A stretch of 64,000 nt of DNA from Ephemerocybe angulata (Eukaryota; Basidiomycota; Agaricomycetes; Agaricales; Psathyrellaceae): the NCBI GenBank assembly GCA_013368325.1, contig JAACJK010000179.1:1-64000 (forward strand), written 5' to 3'. Position 1 is the first letter of the stretch. Each line of letters starts with the position of its first letter. The translations under genes were made by a program, and so were the position numbers. This document shows positions 43,869-56,450 of this stretch, one piece after another. The notes under the pieces were generated by a model, which was not told the origin of the DNA, did no database searches, and was given only the letters and a program-made list of their open reading frames with translations.

Positions 43869-46110
43869 TCACTTCCGCCGGTGGGCAGAACGAAGAGCTC
43901 GACGCTCTTCGCCCAGAGTCGAGAGTTCCTTCGTATCAATGATCTTGAACGGCCAGGTGAACCAGCCGCCACCACTCCGTTGAGGGGAAACCCCCATATC
44001 CTCCAGCAGTTCGTCGGCAGCTTGAGGCCAGCTAATTTTGAAGGTCGGGAGGGGTCAGCGTGAGTTCTTAGATCTCTTCCTGTGGGGAACTTACGTCCAG
44101 AAGTCCAGACTAGTACTATAACTATCGTTAACCCAGGAAAGCATGTCCGGGAAGCGAATCTTCATCCAGACAGACTCTTTCTCAGCTTCAACAAGCACTT
44201 CTTCCGTCGTTTTGGGGATGTTCATTCTGTCGTTTTGGAAGTAGGAGGAAATCCAATGTGCGACGACTTCGTTTGTGTATCCTGGATTGGCAGTGAACTT
44301 GAATGCACGTCTGTGTGAGTCCCACTTTCCATTCGCCCAGACGGTTGACGTACCAAAGCCCCCGCAATTGCGAAGTCGCGATGTAGAAGGTTCTTTGCGG
44401 GAACGATTCCTCTGTATATCGTTGTTGTCCACTGCCGGCTGTCGGGATGGGGCTTAGGCCCATCTTTCATCGAGCTATAGCGCCAATTATCCTCGATCGG
44501 GAGCGTCGGAGCGTGCTTCCCAAACCCTATCTCTTCCACCGTTTCTTCTGAAGGCCCACGAACGATGAGTTTCCTTTTAGCGAAATATGAAATACCGTGA
44601 CACACTTGTGAATATGTCAGTCCAGGATGACTGGTAGCCCGTCGCCAGCACAACTACTTTGGCACTCAGAGTAGTCCCATCGTCCAATGTAACGCCACTT
44701 CCATCGGTAGAGTAGCCTTTCACCCGGTGCGGTGCGACCACATCGATCGCACCTACGCCTACGAGGCTATAGAAACTGTCGCTTCTGACTGCCCCATCGT
44801 CGCTGAGGCGCACACTCCAGAAAAGGGAGTGCGCACGGCGGAAGGGCGAATCAAGCGGAATATTGTAGGCTTTGTACTTTACACGTATTAGCGTAAATGA
44901 AAGGTATCAGTTACTAGGTAAGCTCACCGAGGTGGTTGAGAGTAGATCCATAACGGCGTGGACTATCTTTCCGCCAAGCCAGGTCGTATGGAGGAACCGC
45001 CTATCAAGGTTAGTGTCAATTTCACTGCTACTGGAGTGTAAGTAGGCGTACTCTAGTCTCGTTTTTAAAACTCGGTGTGGGTGGAGTATGCTGAGGAACC
45101 TAAAGAGCTATGAGTGGAGTACGCTAACTGCCGAGTCGAGTCCATACCTGCTTTTCCGTGCAAAATCAGGGATTGGGTCTGGTGTTGCCAGAAAGACGTC
45201 GGTTCGGTCGAACACGATTGTCACCCTTCGCCCCTCGTTTGCCAGTTTGGCACAGACACTAGAAGGACATCAGTGTTGTCCAGCTAGACTCATACTAGTT
45301 AAATTACTCTTGAGCCGACTTTCCTCCACCGATGACGACCACCCTCTCATCTTCAGGGCCGTTCGCGTTCACGCGTGGTTTGACCAGTTCAAGCACCTCG
45401 TCGAGCTTTGTAGAGAACTGTGAGGTGTGGAATACGAGCCCCTGGTATCCAGCACCCGATACTGCAGCTTCCGACAAGTAAGGCGGTACCTGAGGGTTAC
45501 TGCATCCCTGTGATAAGGATAGTAGTCAGACGAGCTGCAGGTCTCCCTGTCAAATTGGGAAATACCAACGTACACCGGTAGCGAGAATTATGCGAGCAAA
45601 GTTTTCCTCTCGGACCTGGCCCGACGGGAGATCTTTTACTCTCACAGACCAGATGGATGGCTCGTTGGGGTCGCCAGCGGGCGACGCCCGACGTCGTTCG
45701 ATCCCGAGCACCTCGGTTTGGAAGCTGAAATGGGCCTTTCCTTTGAGATGGGTCTCGTAGAATTTTTCCACGTAGTCTCGCATGGCTATTCCTGTGAGCC
45801 GACCACCAGTCGCGTCGGACCGCTCTGGAGGGGGCATCTCGAGACAGGAGAATCGATACTCCCCATGAACGCTGACAGGGTCGTCAGGCAAGATATCTGT
45901 GCGTTCAAGGAAATCAACGTACTTGTTGATGTACAATCCAGGGTATACTCGCTCTCGAGCCCACACACCACCGACTGAGGCGTCTCTGGTCAAAAGGGTG
46001 ACATTGGTGAACCCGTCCTGGAGGAGAACGTGCGCGTTAATAAGTCCTGCGACCCCAGCACCAATGATGCAAACTGGCTGGTCGAGTACTCCACGAGAGG
46101 AAGTAGACAT
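43869..46110 (-). CDS. Flavin-containing monooxygenase (FMO-like)
   Basis: This NADPH- and FAD-dependent oxygenase acts on soft nucleophiles or ketones; the substrate is unknown. It starts at 46110 (MSTSSRGVLDQ). The FAD site is VCIIGAGVAGLINAHVL. The second nucleotide site is VVVIGGGKSAQ followed, across an intron, by DVCAKLANEGRRVTIV. ATG(Y/V) motifs occur twice (IILATG and VVVLATGYQSSW), and GLVFHTSQF resembles the FMO family fingerprint. About eight exons were traced down to ISWPQAADELLEDMG and the stop at 43871-43869. The C-terminal part resembles the fungal dimethylaniline monooxygenase group. It is divergent from the kelch gene. Confidence 0.85.
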
Positions 46111-46419
46111 GGTGGGAATTGAGAAGAGCTGTACCTGGTGTTCCTGGAGATGTATGCCAGCGCGTCTCTTTATATCTGGCGAAGTGCGCGGGGGAAATAA
46201 GGCGGGGATTTCGGGCTCCCAACTGCATCTCTGAGCAGTGTCACAGACTCACAGGGGTTAAGTGGCAGCTGTGAGATATATAGGTAAATTTCTGTTCAAT
46301 TAGTACTTTTCTCGATGCTGAATCCAGGCTTTTGCGACCATTGTTCGGAGCAAGCTTAAGCGCTTAATGCTTTGATAGGGGTAGAGTTGTTGGGGTTTGT
46401 TAGTTTTTGACAAATCGTG
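46111..46419. promoter_or_regulatory. 309-bp divergent promoter, FMO and kelch-MYND genes
   Basis: Start codons face away from each other across 309 bp, so the two promoters overlap or are shared. No single factor site could be named. Confidence 0.4.
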
Positions 46420-48785
46420 ATGGAGAAAATGACATTGACAGTTCTCCAAAGTTTCTACTCTGTCCAAGCCTTCATGTCGTCTTCAAGCCTACACTTGGTC
46501 CAAAATGAAGCTCGCCGTAGAGTTGATAATCTGTATGTCTTTCTTGGCGGACATAGTATGCTCCTCTGGATCTGGGCTAACCATCTACTTATAGACGACA
46601 AGGTGTTGGTTTCCTTGAAAGCGGGAGCTTAGACAAGGCCAGAAGCTTTTACTTTGAAGAGGCGAAGAAAATAGTTGGGGAAAATGTTAGGCTTCCATCC
46701 ATTGGCGGTGCCGGAGGAGGAGATCAAGTCTCTACCGAGCTCTACACAACTATGAGCCTTAGCGACCGCGCCATGTTGCTGGCTTGCTATAACGGCTTGG
46801 GGCGGTATTATACCGCGGCGAATGACGTCGAAAGTGTAAGTTTATCAGGATCCACAGTGTATTGCATCAATAGTGCTAATGTTATAATAGGCTTTAGCCT
46901 GGTACGAGGAGGCTCGCATACTCTATCAGAGCACCTACCTCAAACGGGCGACAACTGCGATGTATGGTACGTTCTGTAACTTTGAAACTGGTCAAAACGA
47001 ACAGAATGTCTCCCTCTCGCAGAATGGGATTGGGATGGGTCCGCTCCTGATGTCCCAGAACTCACCAGGCAACGTGTTATATCCCTCATCGCTTCATCCG
47101 AACTCTTCAGCGCCATCGGAAATACCGCCATCTCCGTTGAACGCCGCCGCATTTCGAACGAACTGAAGAAGGTCCTCCCCTCGACGCACTTTTCCCCAGA
47201 CGTCAGGCGCTTGAACGATCCAGCCAAGGTGGAGGCGGCTTACCTCCTTCGCCATCCCGATCCTCGTCTATGCCACAAGCTCTCTGTCACTCACCCCCGC
47301 CTCCATGTTCCTGGATCGTGGACGAAGATGGAGCCTGCTGCGGGTACTAAGAGTCCGGAACCACGTCAGAGGTTCGCCAGCTTCATTTGGAACAGTCATC
47401 TTTACGTGTTTGGTGGGTGGCAGGGTAGTGAAAAGACGCTCAAGTACTTCAAAGACTTCTGGTGTCTAAACCTGGAGGACGAAGTTGCAGGCCGGGCGTG
47501 GAGGAAGCTTCCTGACTATCCACAGGGTCTTGTCGGTCGAGGAATGGTGGTCCACAGGGAAGCGAAGCGGGCATATCTTATCACTGGGAAACCGACCGTC
47601 ACATACTTTGACCTTGTCGCCGAGAAGTGGGCCGGCATCCGTACGACTTACACAGCGACGGAAGAAGATAAACGCTGCGGCGTGAGGAATGACTGGCCAT
47701 TCCGCGGGAACGCTGTCGAGGATGGGCTCGTCGTTATCAGTGACAAGGGGAAGATCTACACCTTCGGTGGGACTCAGCAAGGGGTTATCCTCGGGAACAA
47801 CCTGCTGATGGAGCTCGACCTTCAAACGAAGAAGTGGACGAGGCTGAGCGGTTATGTGACGGCACCTCAATATGCAGACTATTCATGCCCGGGCCCGCGA
47901 GCATCGCCTTGCGGTTGGGTTGGGCCTGATAAGGATAGGATTTATGTTCTCTTCGGCCATGCGAATAGAGACGGTGCACAGATGCTCGGGCAGATGCATG
48001 GGTCCCCTTCGATGGATGCCTATGCATACGATGACTTCTGGAGTTGGGGCATTTCAGAGGGGAAATGGAGGCGAGAGCGCTTATCGGGAAACATGCCTTC
48101 ACCAAGGACGGAAATGGGTTACACCTTCGTACGTGTCTTCACTACAATTGGTGGTATCATCTCGCTCACTTTGCATCGATCTCAGAACGAGAAACTTGGT
48201 AAAACGATCGTCTTTGGTGGTTACACCCCTTCCGTCCCAACCACGTACGCGGAAAAGAACAAGTCTTTCGCCTTCACCTACTACGCCGATACTTTTATGC
48301 TCGAGCCTTCTCAATCCGGAGACTCAGATTCACCCTCCTTCAAAGCAACAGATCCCCAGACTATCGCTGCCCCATCGGAAACATCGTACCCGCGATGGCG
48401 TCAAGTCCTTACCAAGGGGTTTCCGACCTATCGTTCCCACACGCACCTCAACACCGACCCCGACACTGGAAAAGTATACCTTTTTGGCGGGCTTTCGAAC
48501 GCTGATTTCATTCCTAGCCGCAATAACGTCATATCGCGACCGTTCTCCGGTGTCTGGCAGTTGCGGGTGGATGTACCCGGAGGGGATTTTGCCAGCGTGG
48601 ACGTTGAGGAGGAAGCAAGGACAGCCAAGGTTGGTCCATGGCGCCGATGCTTTACTTGTGGTAACACGGGGTGGTGGAAAAGGTGCTCTGGGAGGTGCGG
48701 TGGCAAGGCATTCTTTTGCGGAGTTGGATGTCAAAGGGAGGGATGGAAGGAACACAAAGCGTTCCATGACTGCGGGAAGGTGTAA
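46420..48785 (+). CDS. TPR-like, kelch-repeat, MYND zinc-finger protein
   Basis: Five exons (46420-46532, 46595-46835, 46891-46966, 47023-48128, 48186-48785) join in frame to 711 aa. The N-terminal part has TPR-like helices (GFLESGSLDKARSFYFEEAK; AMLLACYNGLGRYY). The middle is a kelch propeller with repeats LYVFGGWQG, IYTFGGTQQG, IYVLFGHANRD, TIVFGGYTPS and VYLFGGLSNAD. The C-terminus is a MYND finger, CFTCGNTGWWKRCSGRCGGK through CQREGWKEHKAFHDC, with the full Cys/His set. It is probably a scaffold for protein contacts. The last intron (57 nt) keeps frame if unspliced. Confidence 0.88.
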
Positions 48786-49275
48786 TCTCGCCAAGACTCT
48801 GGTAGAAGCACTGCTTATAAATCCCTCAAAATCTGAACCGATACCATCTTGTGAATTGGCACCAAAATTAGGCGCCCCGGCGCTTATGCTCGTTGACCTT
48901 GTCGACCCCCTCAGAGCTATTTGAGAGAGACAATATAAGTTGAATGGGTTTCAACATAGTTCCATGTGTGAATGTGGATGCTTAAGTATGCACAATGCGC
49001 TCCAGAGAGCCCATCAACAATTACACACCCCAATACCACAGTGCCAGCAAGGACCACACACCCTGCATGAGGTTGCTTAACCCTAGTATCGTGTCCCGAG
49101 GATCTCATTCACCATATCCACTCTTATCTTCCTACAGGAGTCAGGACTGCGTTCAAAGTATCGAAGATGAGTTAGTGGATGATTCCGACAAATAAGTATA
49201 TACACAAATACGGATGGAAAAATGGCGACAATAGAGAAGCGCCGGCGGGCGCTTAACCATGGTCCATGTATTGAT
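48786..49275. other. Intergenic region between convergent kelch and mannosidase genes
   Basis: No gene supported. It contains one GGGCGCTTA motif at 49247-49255. Confidence 0.5.
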
Positions 49276-52200
49276 CTAGTTCTGAAGGATTTTCCAGTTA
49301 AACTTTCCCGCCTTCTTCTTCCCACCATTCCATCCCTTCACGGTAATTACCTGCTCATCCCCTGGAACCACATCCAACGCATTATCCGACCAGCGCACCG
49401 CCCGAGCTCCCTTCACCAACGCATCCCCAGCCCCTCCCTCATCGGAGCCCACCGAAAGCCACAGGCATTTAATCGGGCGCTTAGCCCTAACCTTAACAAG
49501 GGCATAATCCCCATCCTCCGGCGCACCCTCCACCTCAACCTCAACTCCCGCATCCGCCGCGCTAGGGATATCAAGCACCCTATACGGCTGAGGCCAGTCG
49601 ACGAACCGGGCCAGCACTTCACCTGTTTCAGGATGAAGGAGGCGGGCTGATACCACGACTCTGCCAGACGTCGTTGTCCCTGGTCGATTGTATACACTCT
49701 CCTTTAGTGGACCGGGCTCTGGGCAGTCGAAGGTCCCAAGCTCGGTTGTGCCGTTGGGCGAGACCGCGAAGATCGAGGTTTGCGTTTGCGCAGTGTTGGC
49801 CTGGGAGAAGTCGTGGTGTTTGTGCCAAGCTGGGTCCTCGAGATCGAAGTACTGGATATCGAGCTTCGCGTTTAGTGGCTCCGAGTCTTGGCCTCCTGTT
49901 TGCGTTGCCCAGATGTGTAACTTGGCCCCGACGGATTGCGTCGCTCCGTACTCGTAGAACTGAAAGGATAGCTGGGTGTGAGGCATAATTGGGACATGGG
50001 GAGTGAATGATATCTCACCTGCTTAGGACGATCATTGGGTCGGTCCTGTATAACTTCCCTTACCACGCCAATTGTGAGTGAAGCGAGTTCACGCTTGATC
50101 ACATAGAAGGACGGTTTGGGGTTAAGCTGTAGGGAATCTTAGTTCGTCATGAGGTATGCAGGACATTGAGGACGAGACGAACGAAGTAGTCGACGAGCGC
50201 CCAAGAAACCACCGGCCAACAATCGTTCAGCTGCCACACGAGCACTCCTCCGCACTATAAGGAGATTGATGAGCAATGAACTGCGGCGAACAAGGTTAAA
50301 TACTCACGTATCGCTTGCCTTCGCTCCTCCACTCTCTCTTCCAAACGCGGTACGCATATCCCACAGCTTCGGCTTGCATAACCTGGGTGTTGAACGCGTG
50401 CCTAATCGTATGGGTATGGTCAGAAAACGCCAAGCTTGAAACACAACGAAAGATATACTTGCTTTTCAATATCTTCCGTCACCCTGAAGTTCTCGTTCAT
50501 CACGATCGCAAAGCGCCTTTCGTACGCCCCCGCCCTCGTATGCTGTGCGATAGCTTTACTCTGCGCATACCATTCCCTCGGGTCAACCCCCCGCATCCAG
50601 TGCTTGACCGTCCCCATAACTGGGAACGCCGGGATACCGAACTCACTGCGAATATATGGATTGAGTCGAATACTCCAACTTGGGTACCGGATGGACGAAC
50701 CTGACAAACCTGCCCCCAAGCCTCCCATACTCCTGCCACGGCAGCTCCTTTCCACCCCATATGTTCCACTGATGGACGTCTCCAACAGTCGGGTCGCTCG
50801 TGTCCCACCCTTTCCCGCCATAGGGTGACCCTCGATGGTACGGCACGGTGCCTCCTGTAAGTGCCAGAACGACCTCGGGCAGGACCTTCTCATAGATAAC
50901 GATGGCAGGGAAGTCCGAAACATCTAAAGTCGATGGTTAGAAAATACCTCATGAGATGTGCTTAGAGACACGGACCTCCCCATTGCAAGACCATCTGGTA
51001 GTCCTCATTGTTCCCGCAGAACAGCGCGAGAGACGGGTGGTGGCGGAGCCTCTTGACATTATACTCGGCTTCTTGCCGCACCGAGTCCACGAATGCGTCG
51101 TGCGCGGGGTAGACCCCACAGGCGAACTGGAAGTCTTGCCAGACGAGCAGGCCCAATTCTACAGTGGGAATGAATCGTTAGGGCGAGTGAGGTTGGATGG
51201 GATGCGATTCAAGACATGCCATCACAGAGGTCGAAGAACACATCGGGCTCGTATATCCCTCCGCCCCAAATTCGTATCATATTCTGGCCGCCGTCTCGCA
51301 TGAGCTCTAGCCACGCTCTATATCTCTCGTCGGTTATCGTCGTTAGGAAGTTGTCAGCTGGTATCCAGTTCGACCCTTCGATGCGCAGGTCTTTAGTTGG
51401 CGTTTGCGATAGCGTATATATATGGACGCACCTCCCATGAACATCTCGACACCGTTCACTTTGAACAAGAAAGTCGACCCAGTACCGTACTGGTCAGCCT
51501 CCTCCAGAGGCTCCTGGACGAGCTCGACAGAGCGGAATCCGATGACCTTCGACACAGAATGTATCAAGGTCCCCTCCTGTAAAGGGGAATTAAGAACCAT
51601 TGAGTAGGTGATGAGCAATTGACTTACGGAGCCCAGAATTCGTGTCTCTACAATGTACCTCTTCTGCTTGCCGTAGCCAACAGGCCACCACGGTTCTACC
51701 CCTTTCTCCTGTAAGTGCTGCCACGAGGCGACCGTCTTGGAGGCTCCGCTCAGTCCAACGCTCTCGAAGACATCAACCAAGGTTCGCGGTTCGTCTGCAT
51801 CCCTCAGCGTTGTCACGACTTTCAGGTCCTGGAAAGTCGCGTCTTGACCACCAGCTCGCTCTATTGGGAGATCAACCGATAGTGAAAGGTCGCGCACGCC
51901 ATTGGCGACCGTGAGCTGGGCGGAAGGATGGAACGCCAGTTTGTCGATGCAAACGGAATAGGTGGTGAGCCGGATGCCGCGGTACGGCCCGCATGTCATA
52001 AGCTCGGGGCCCTATTCACCGTCAACAACAGCGCCAATGCATAAGATGGAGTGCGTACCCAATCCCATCTCCAGTCGTACTGCGGCTTCCGCAAGTAGAC
52101 TCGACTTGGGTCGCCGAGATTCGAGGAACCAGCTCGGACCTTGCCATATACCAACTCTTGTTCCTTCGCATACTTCTTAGCACAGCGGAAGTGCAAAAGG

Positions 52201-52807
52201 AGGATGTTTCCTTTCTCTTTGAGCACACAGGTTGGGTCTGAAGCTGCTTCGGAATAGGTGTATTGGCGGAACGCGTTGTCTGTTTGGAGAATCTTCGTGT
52301 CGTTCTGCGGGACCGTAAGCTCTTGGGGAAAGGAAGGGGGCAGGTGCACATACCAAGTAGATATTACAGAGGGTGTCGAGCCCATCGAACACCAGGCGTC
52401 GCTCAGCCCCTTTCGAGGCTGGGGCGTCAAAGGTGCACGTGTATAACCAATCGGTCTCCCCGACCCCTGAACCAATGTTATGTGAGTATGGTCCATCTGT
52501 CGAGGCAAGAAGGGAGCTCACATTGGACATCGTGCTCGTGGAAAGCGACGTATGGATCTGGTATAACCTCCCTATCCAAAAGCTCGACATGAACCTCGGA
52601 TGGGAACCTCGAAGCTGGGTACCACTGCTCCCTGATACTTTCCCGGGAGGCTGCCACAGGATCTCCTTTGCCTCTGGTGTCAGGGGTATATTGACTGGCG
52701 AGTTCAGTAGTCACGTCGAACTCTTCAGGTCTTCGGATCTCCTTCCACCACCATTTCAAGGATGCGAAGTCGACATCCACGACAGGCTCGATCTTGTTGG
52801 TGCTCAT
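49276..52807 (-). CDS. GH2 beta-mannosidase (intracellular type)
   Basis: It releases terminal beta-mannose from N-glycan cores or mannan oligosaccharides. The N-terminus ([20 protein letters not shown]) leads into [20 protein letters not shown] and [14 protein letters not shown], the usual GH2 sugar-binding start. Later exons hold [77 protein letters not shown] (acid/base Glu after NN) and SEFGIPAFP (nucleophile Glu). The C-terminal beta domain ends [10 protein letters not shown]. There are about twelve exons. No signal peptide is seen, matching the fungal beta-mannosidase B group. Confidence 0.9.
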
Positions 52808-53149
52808 CGACGAAGATTGGTGTGAGGGGGGAAGGCAAGGAACCTACCCTCGCATACGATAATTATAATGTCCCACTGACCTCGCTCAGGCCCCAGGGTC
52901 AGTCAGTTGACCTGATTAGAAGCGAGGGATTGTGGAGGGGCGGCCCGCCGTGGTTATCGGTCCGTGAGGCATAACTCCGCCAAGAACATCGACGTGGTCC
53001 TCCTACTCAGCGCCTGTGGAGATTTGAAAGAGGTCCTGAGCTAAGTACGTACCCATAATTCGCCGGGACAAGTCTGTAAACGAGTCTTCAATCAGCTCCA
53101 CGTACCTGGTTCATTGCAGTCCTTCTCCAATCGAGAGAATGTCTTAACG
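52808..53149. other. Upstream region of the mannosidase gene
   Basis: It holds the mannosidase promoter. No gene or repeat recognised. Confidence 0.5.
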
Positions 53150-54300
53150 CCTGAGTCCTAGCTTCCAGTAGATTCGGTCACGAGCACCGTAGGCAAGGGG
53201 CTATCATTAGCTATCATTTTGCAACACATGTGCACAGCTGGCGTGCCTCCGTTGCCCCCCGCAAAATGTTTTACCAATTACCTTTGTTTTACTAGCCAGA
53301 TTTTGATGAGGCTAATAAGATAAGTCTTCCAGAGAACTTCCAGAGACCATTCACTGAGACAAAATGCTACCTTTTACATAGCAGCCGGGGGGTGCCGGTG
53401 ATGGTGTGGACGTGGAGCTGGCGCAAGATGGGCCGTCCGAAAGGGAGCCTAAATGAAGGCTTTTGCTGTGGTATCAATCGCAGGAGGAGGTATTCTATTA
53501 CCATTGCCAAGATGGGTAGGAAAAATGATGATATTTGCAATCGCGTTTTGCGGGAGGCAGAGTGGAGCGGCGCCAGATGTGGTGGTTTTGGACAAACTCG
53601 AAAACGAGAACCTGTCAATGCTGGTGATTCGCAGTTGAAGCCAATGGCGTTCAATCCAAGCCGCGCCAAAGAAACGCGTCGCGTCACAAAATTATTTGAT
53701 CACTCTTCGAATGCTCAATCCATCATGACATTGACCTTGTCTTTCTCGCAGCCTCCTCGCCTTATCCTAGAAACTTTTTCGCGTTTCACCTTCGCCAAGC
53801 AGGATTGGGCAGCCGTTCCTCTGAGATCTTGGCCCTTGTCCTTACCTGGGGAGCCTTCCAGCGACCGACGACTCCACCTCTTTGTCGCCCCAAGGATGTT
53901 TCTATGATCTACGGGCTTCCCTGACCTACCTGAGGAAAATTGCCACTCAAAGGTTGCTCAAAGGTCGTGTTTGCGACTCTGCGAGGCACACAACTTGTGC
54001 ATGCTGTCTACCGCAGGGGACTGGCACGGGACTTGCTCAAGACCGACCCAAGCTGGAATGCACAAGTTGTGTGCCTCGCAGGGTCCCAAGCGGCTCGACT
54101 CCGTTTAGACGCCGGCCACGAGGCCTCCCGAATTCGTCCTCGATATTCATTTTCAATTCATTCGAATATAGCGCGGTGGCACCTGCAGTAGCCCGGTCAG
54201 TATCCCCCCATCGCCCAATGTTATTTATAGGCTCGTTTATCGGACATCCAGGGACTTTTGTGGACTCAGGACGCCGGTTCGACATAACGCCTCTCCATTT
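53150..54300. repeat. 1.1-kb direct repeat, copy A
   Basis: Same order and orientation as 57050-58200. Shared blocks include CTGAGTCCTAGCTT, AGATTCGGTCACGAGCACC, ATGCTACCTTTTACATAGCA and ATCGGACATCCAGGGACTTT, separated by small indels. It contains the 24-bp inverted repeat at 53979-54081, which copy B lacks. The type of element is unknown. Confidence 0.85.
53979..54081. repeat. Perfect 24-bp inverted repeat, 55-nt loop
   Basis: The arms at 53979-54002 and 54058-54081 are exact complements (GAGGCACACAACTTGTGCAT against ATGCACAAGTTGTGTGCCTC, plus four bases). RNA from either strand would form a long hairpin. Confidence 0.9.
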
Positions 54301-55900
54301 CAAGCCCACTCGCATCGATCTCCCAACTCTCACCCCAAAGACGCCCAAATTCGCATCTGCGCCCAGTCCGTCATAGTCCAGCTCTCGAACCTAAATCACC
54401 GCGCGACAGCCAAAGGGCCTCGAATGGGCCTCATACTGCTCGGCGCCCGCAGAACTTGTACTCGACGGCTCTTGAACTCATGCCCACACGACGACCCATA
54501 TCCCAGCCTCGCCAAGCACAATCTATTTGCGAAACCAAGGCATATAGTATGTACAAGACTACGAAAGACCCTGGGTGGCGCATCAGGTGTAATGGGGCTT
54601 GTACGTTGAGACGCACGACGATGGGAGACGGCGACAGCCAAGCGACGGCATTCTGGGTGAGTACGCTGCCATCCTACGAGATGAGAGGCTTACCCGTACC
54701 TGCAGACACCTACGAACCGCCAAACCGATTGAGGGCACCCAATCCCTCTGCGCTTGTGCAATGCGGATCTGGGCGACAAGAGGTGGGTAGTCGCTCATTT
54801 TCCAAAGCTCAAACGACTCGCAATAGATCTCGAAGACCTCCCGGCATCCTGATTCGATGCGAGCACACCACTGCGAGCGGAAGGCCCACGTACACCGAAG
54901 AATTCGGCTTCCTCCGCCCCCACGACGTGCAGCCCAGCACTCGACTACATGGCCAGACGCCTGCCATAGCGCTCTAGCAATCCCATGTGAGTACACCCAT
55001 CCTGCTCCAAGACTCAAACGACTCACCAACGCGCTCAGATGGCCACAACATCGCCGTCATCCCAGAGCCCAGGCGGTGGCTACGCCGATGGATCTGTACC
55101 GAAAACAGGTGAGTACGCGCTCCAGAACTTAACGCCGACTCACTCACCAACGTCCTGTAGCCCTCGCACCGTGGATACCTGTCACATACGCCCGCCAGTG
55201 AACATTGCGCAAACGACACGACGGCCGCGGGAGGATGATGGTCAGGTCGGGTTTAGACGCGGACGTCCTGACTACATGGGCAGGGACGACGACTAGGAAG
55301 GTATGTAAGTAAATAGAACGAATGTATTGACGTTATGCGAATAGACTTACCCTTCTTGACGAGTACATCGTGTGCGTTGGCGGCAACTACGGGCATGGGG
55401 GCGATTACGACGACGACGCATGAGCGTGTCGACGATGGGGCGACTACGTGAGAGTCGGCACCGGCGTCGGTGACTGAGCAATGCCCGCGATGGATGGCAA
55501 TGACTGACCGACACAAAGCGCGTCAGCGAAGAAGATCCCGAGTCTGTGGAATTCCGAACTCACCTGTAGGTCAGAACGGCCGGCACTCGAGAAGTGCTCC
55601 CTATCCCCCTTCCCCTGCTCCACGAAGCCCAAAATCCGAGCCATGACGACCATAAACAAGCCAGCGACACTCGGGCTGGAGGCTGTGGCGAAATGAGGTG
55701 AGTACGTACGCAGGCCAGAATTTGATTTGGAAGCCGACTCCGACTCACCTGGTATCTACATAGTACGACCTCCAGCAATCCCGACCGACGCCTCGCCACC
55801 TGCCCTCAATCTACGACTGCTGCGAGTTCACTGCCTTGGCATAAGGCTTTGTCACTCACCAGCGGTGCCTCGCGTCCTTACATAGCCTAATCATTACCTC
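54301..55900 (+). other. Series of short intron-like modules, possible spliced non-coding transcript
   Basis: Repeated GTGAGTAC donors with AG acceptors 45-65 nt on: about 54658-54705, 54984-55037, 55109-55160 and 55696-55760; a GTGGGTAG variant lies at 54784-54828. Loop parts share CCAAxxCTCAAACGACTC. The exons between do not keep one frame: joined frames hit stops quickly, the longest being about 37 codons from the ATG at 55039. I infer a multi-intron non-coding RNA or a decayed gene. Confidence 0.4.
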
Positions 55901-56450
55901 GTAAACATAAACATTGAACAGACTCAGGTCCCTATCGCAACAGATGCGACACCATCTCCCATTCAGCGGCTGCGCGGATCTTGCGAAGCCTGACCCCGCT
56001 CACATATTGCCGTTACCAATACCCATTGAGCAGTACACGCGCACGCTTCTTCAAATTCTTGGGCCTGCCGCCTGCCAAGGACCCTATTAATCTCCTACAT
56101 TCTTTACTCTAGTTCGTTGGTAAGGACCACTTCAAAAAAGACACAGATCCCAACAGCAACTCCACATTCTAGGCGCCCCGGTCTCAAGCCATCTGAATTC
56201 TATGGGTGCGATTTTGAATAGAGTACGGGTACAATCGGTAAAGCCGGGTATCTCGGTGAAGGGTGTCCTACCGCTATCCTCTGTTTTCTCTGTTTCAACT
56301 TTGCGTCGGGCGGGACGGGTACTTTAGCGCCGGTGTATTTGGTGCTGCGCTTGATTTAAAAGGCAGCTTGGGAGACACAGAGAAGGATCTTCCACAACTA
56401 ACCCACTCATTCAAACAAAACACTCATCTCTCACCACTCGCTCTAAGAAA
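55901..56450. promoter_or_regulatory. Upstream region of the small secreted protein gene
   Basis: An AT-rich TTTAAAAGG lies at about 56358-56366, 85-95 bp before the ATG, and the leader is pyrimidine- and CTCA-rich. Nothing else recognised. Confidence 0.4.
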
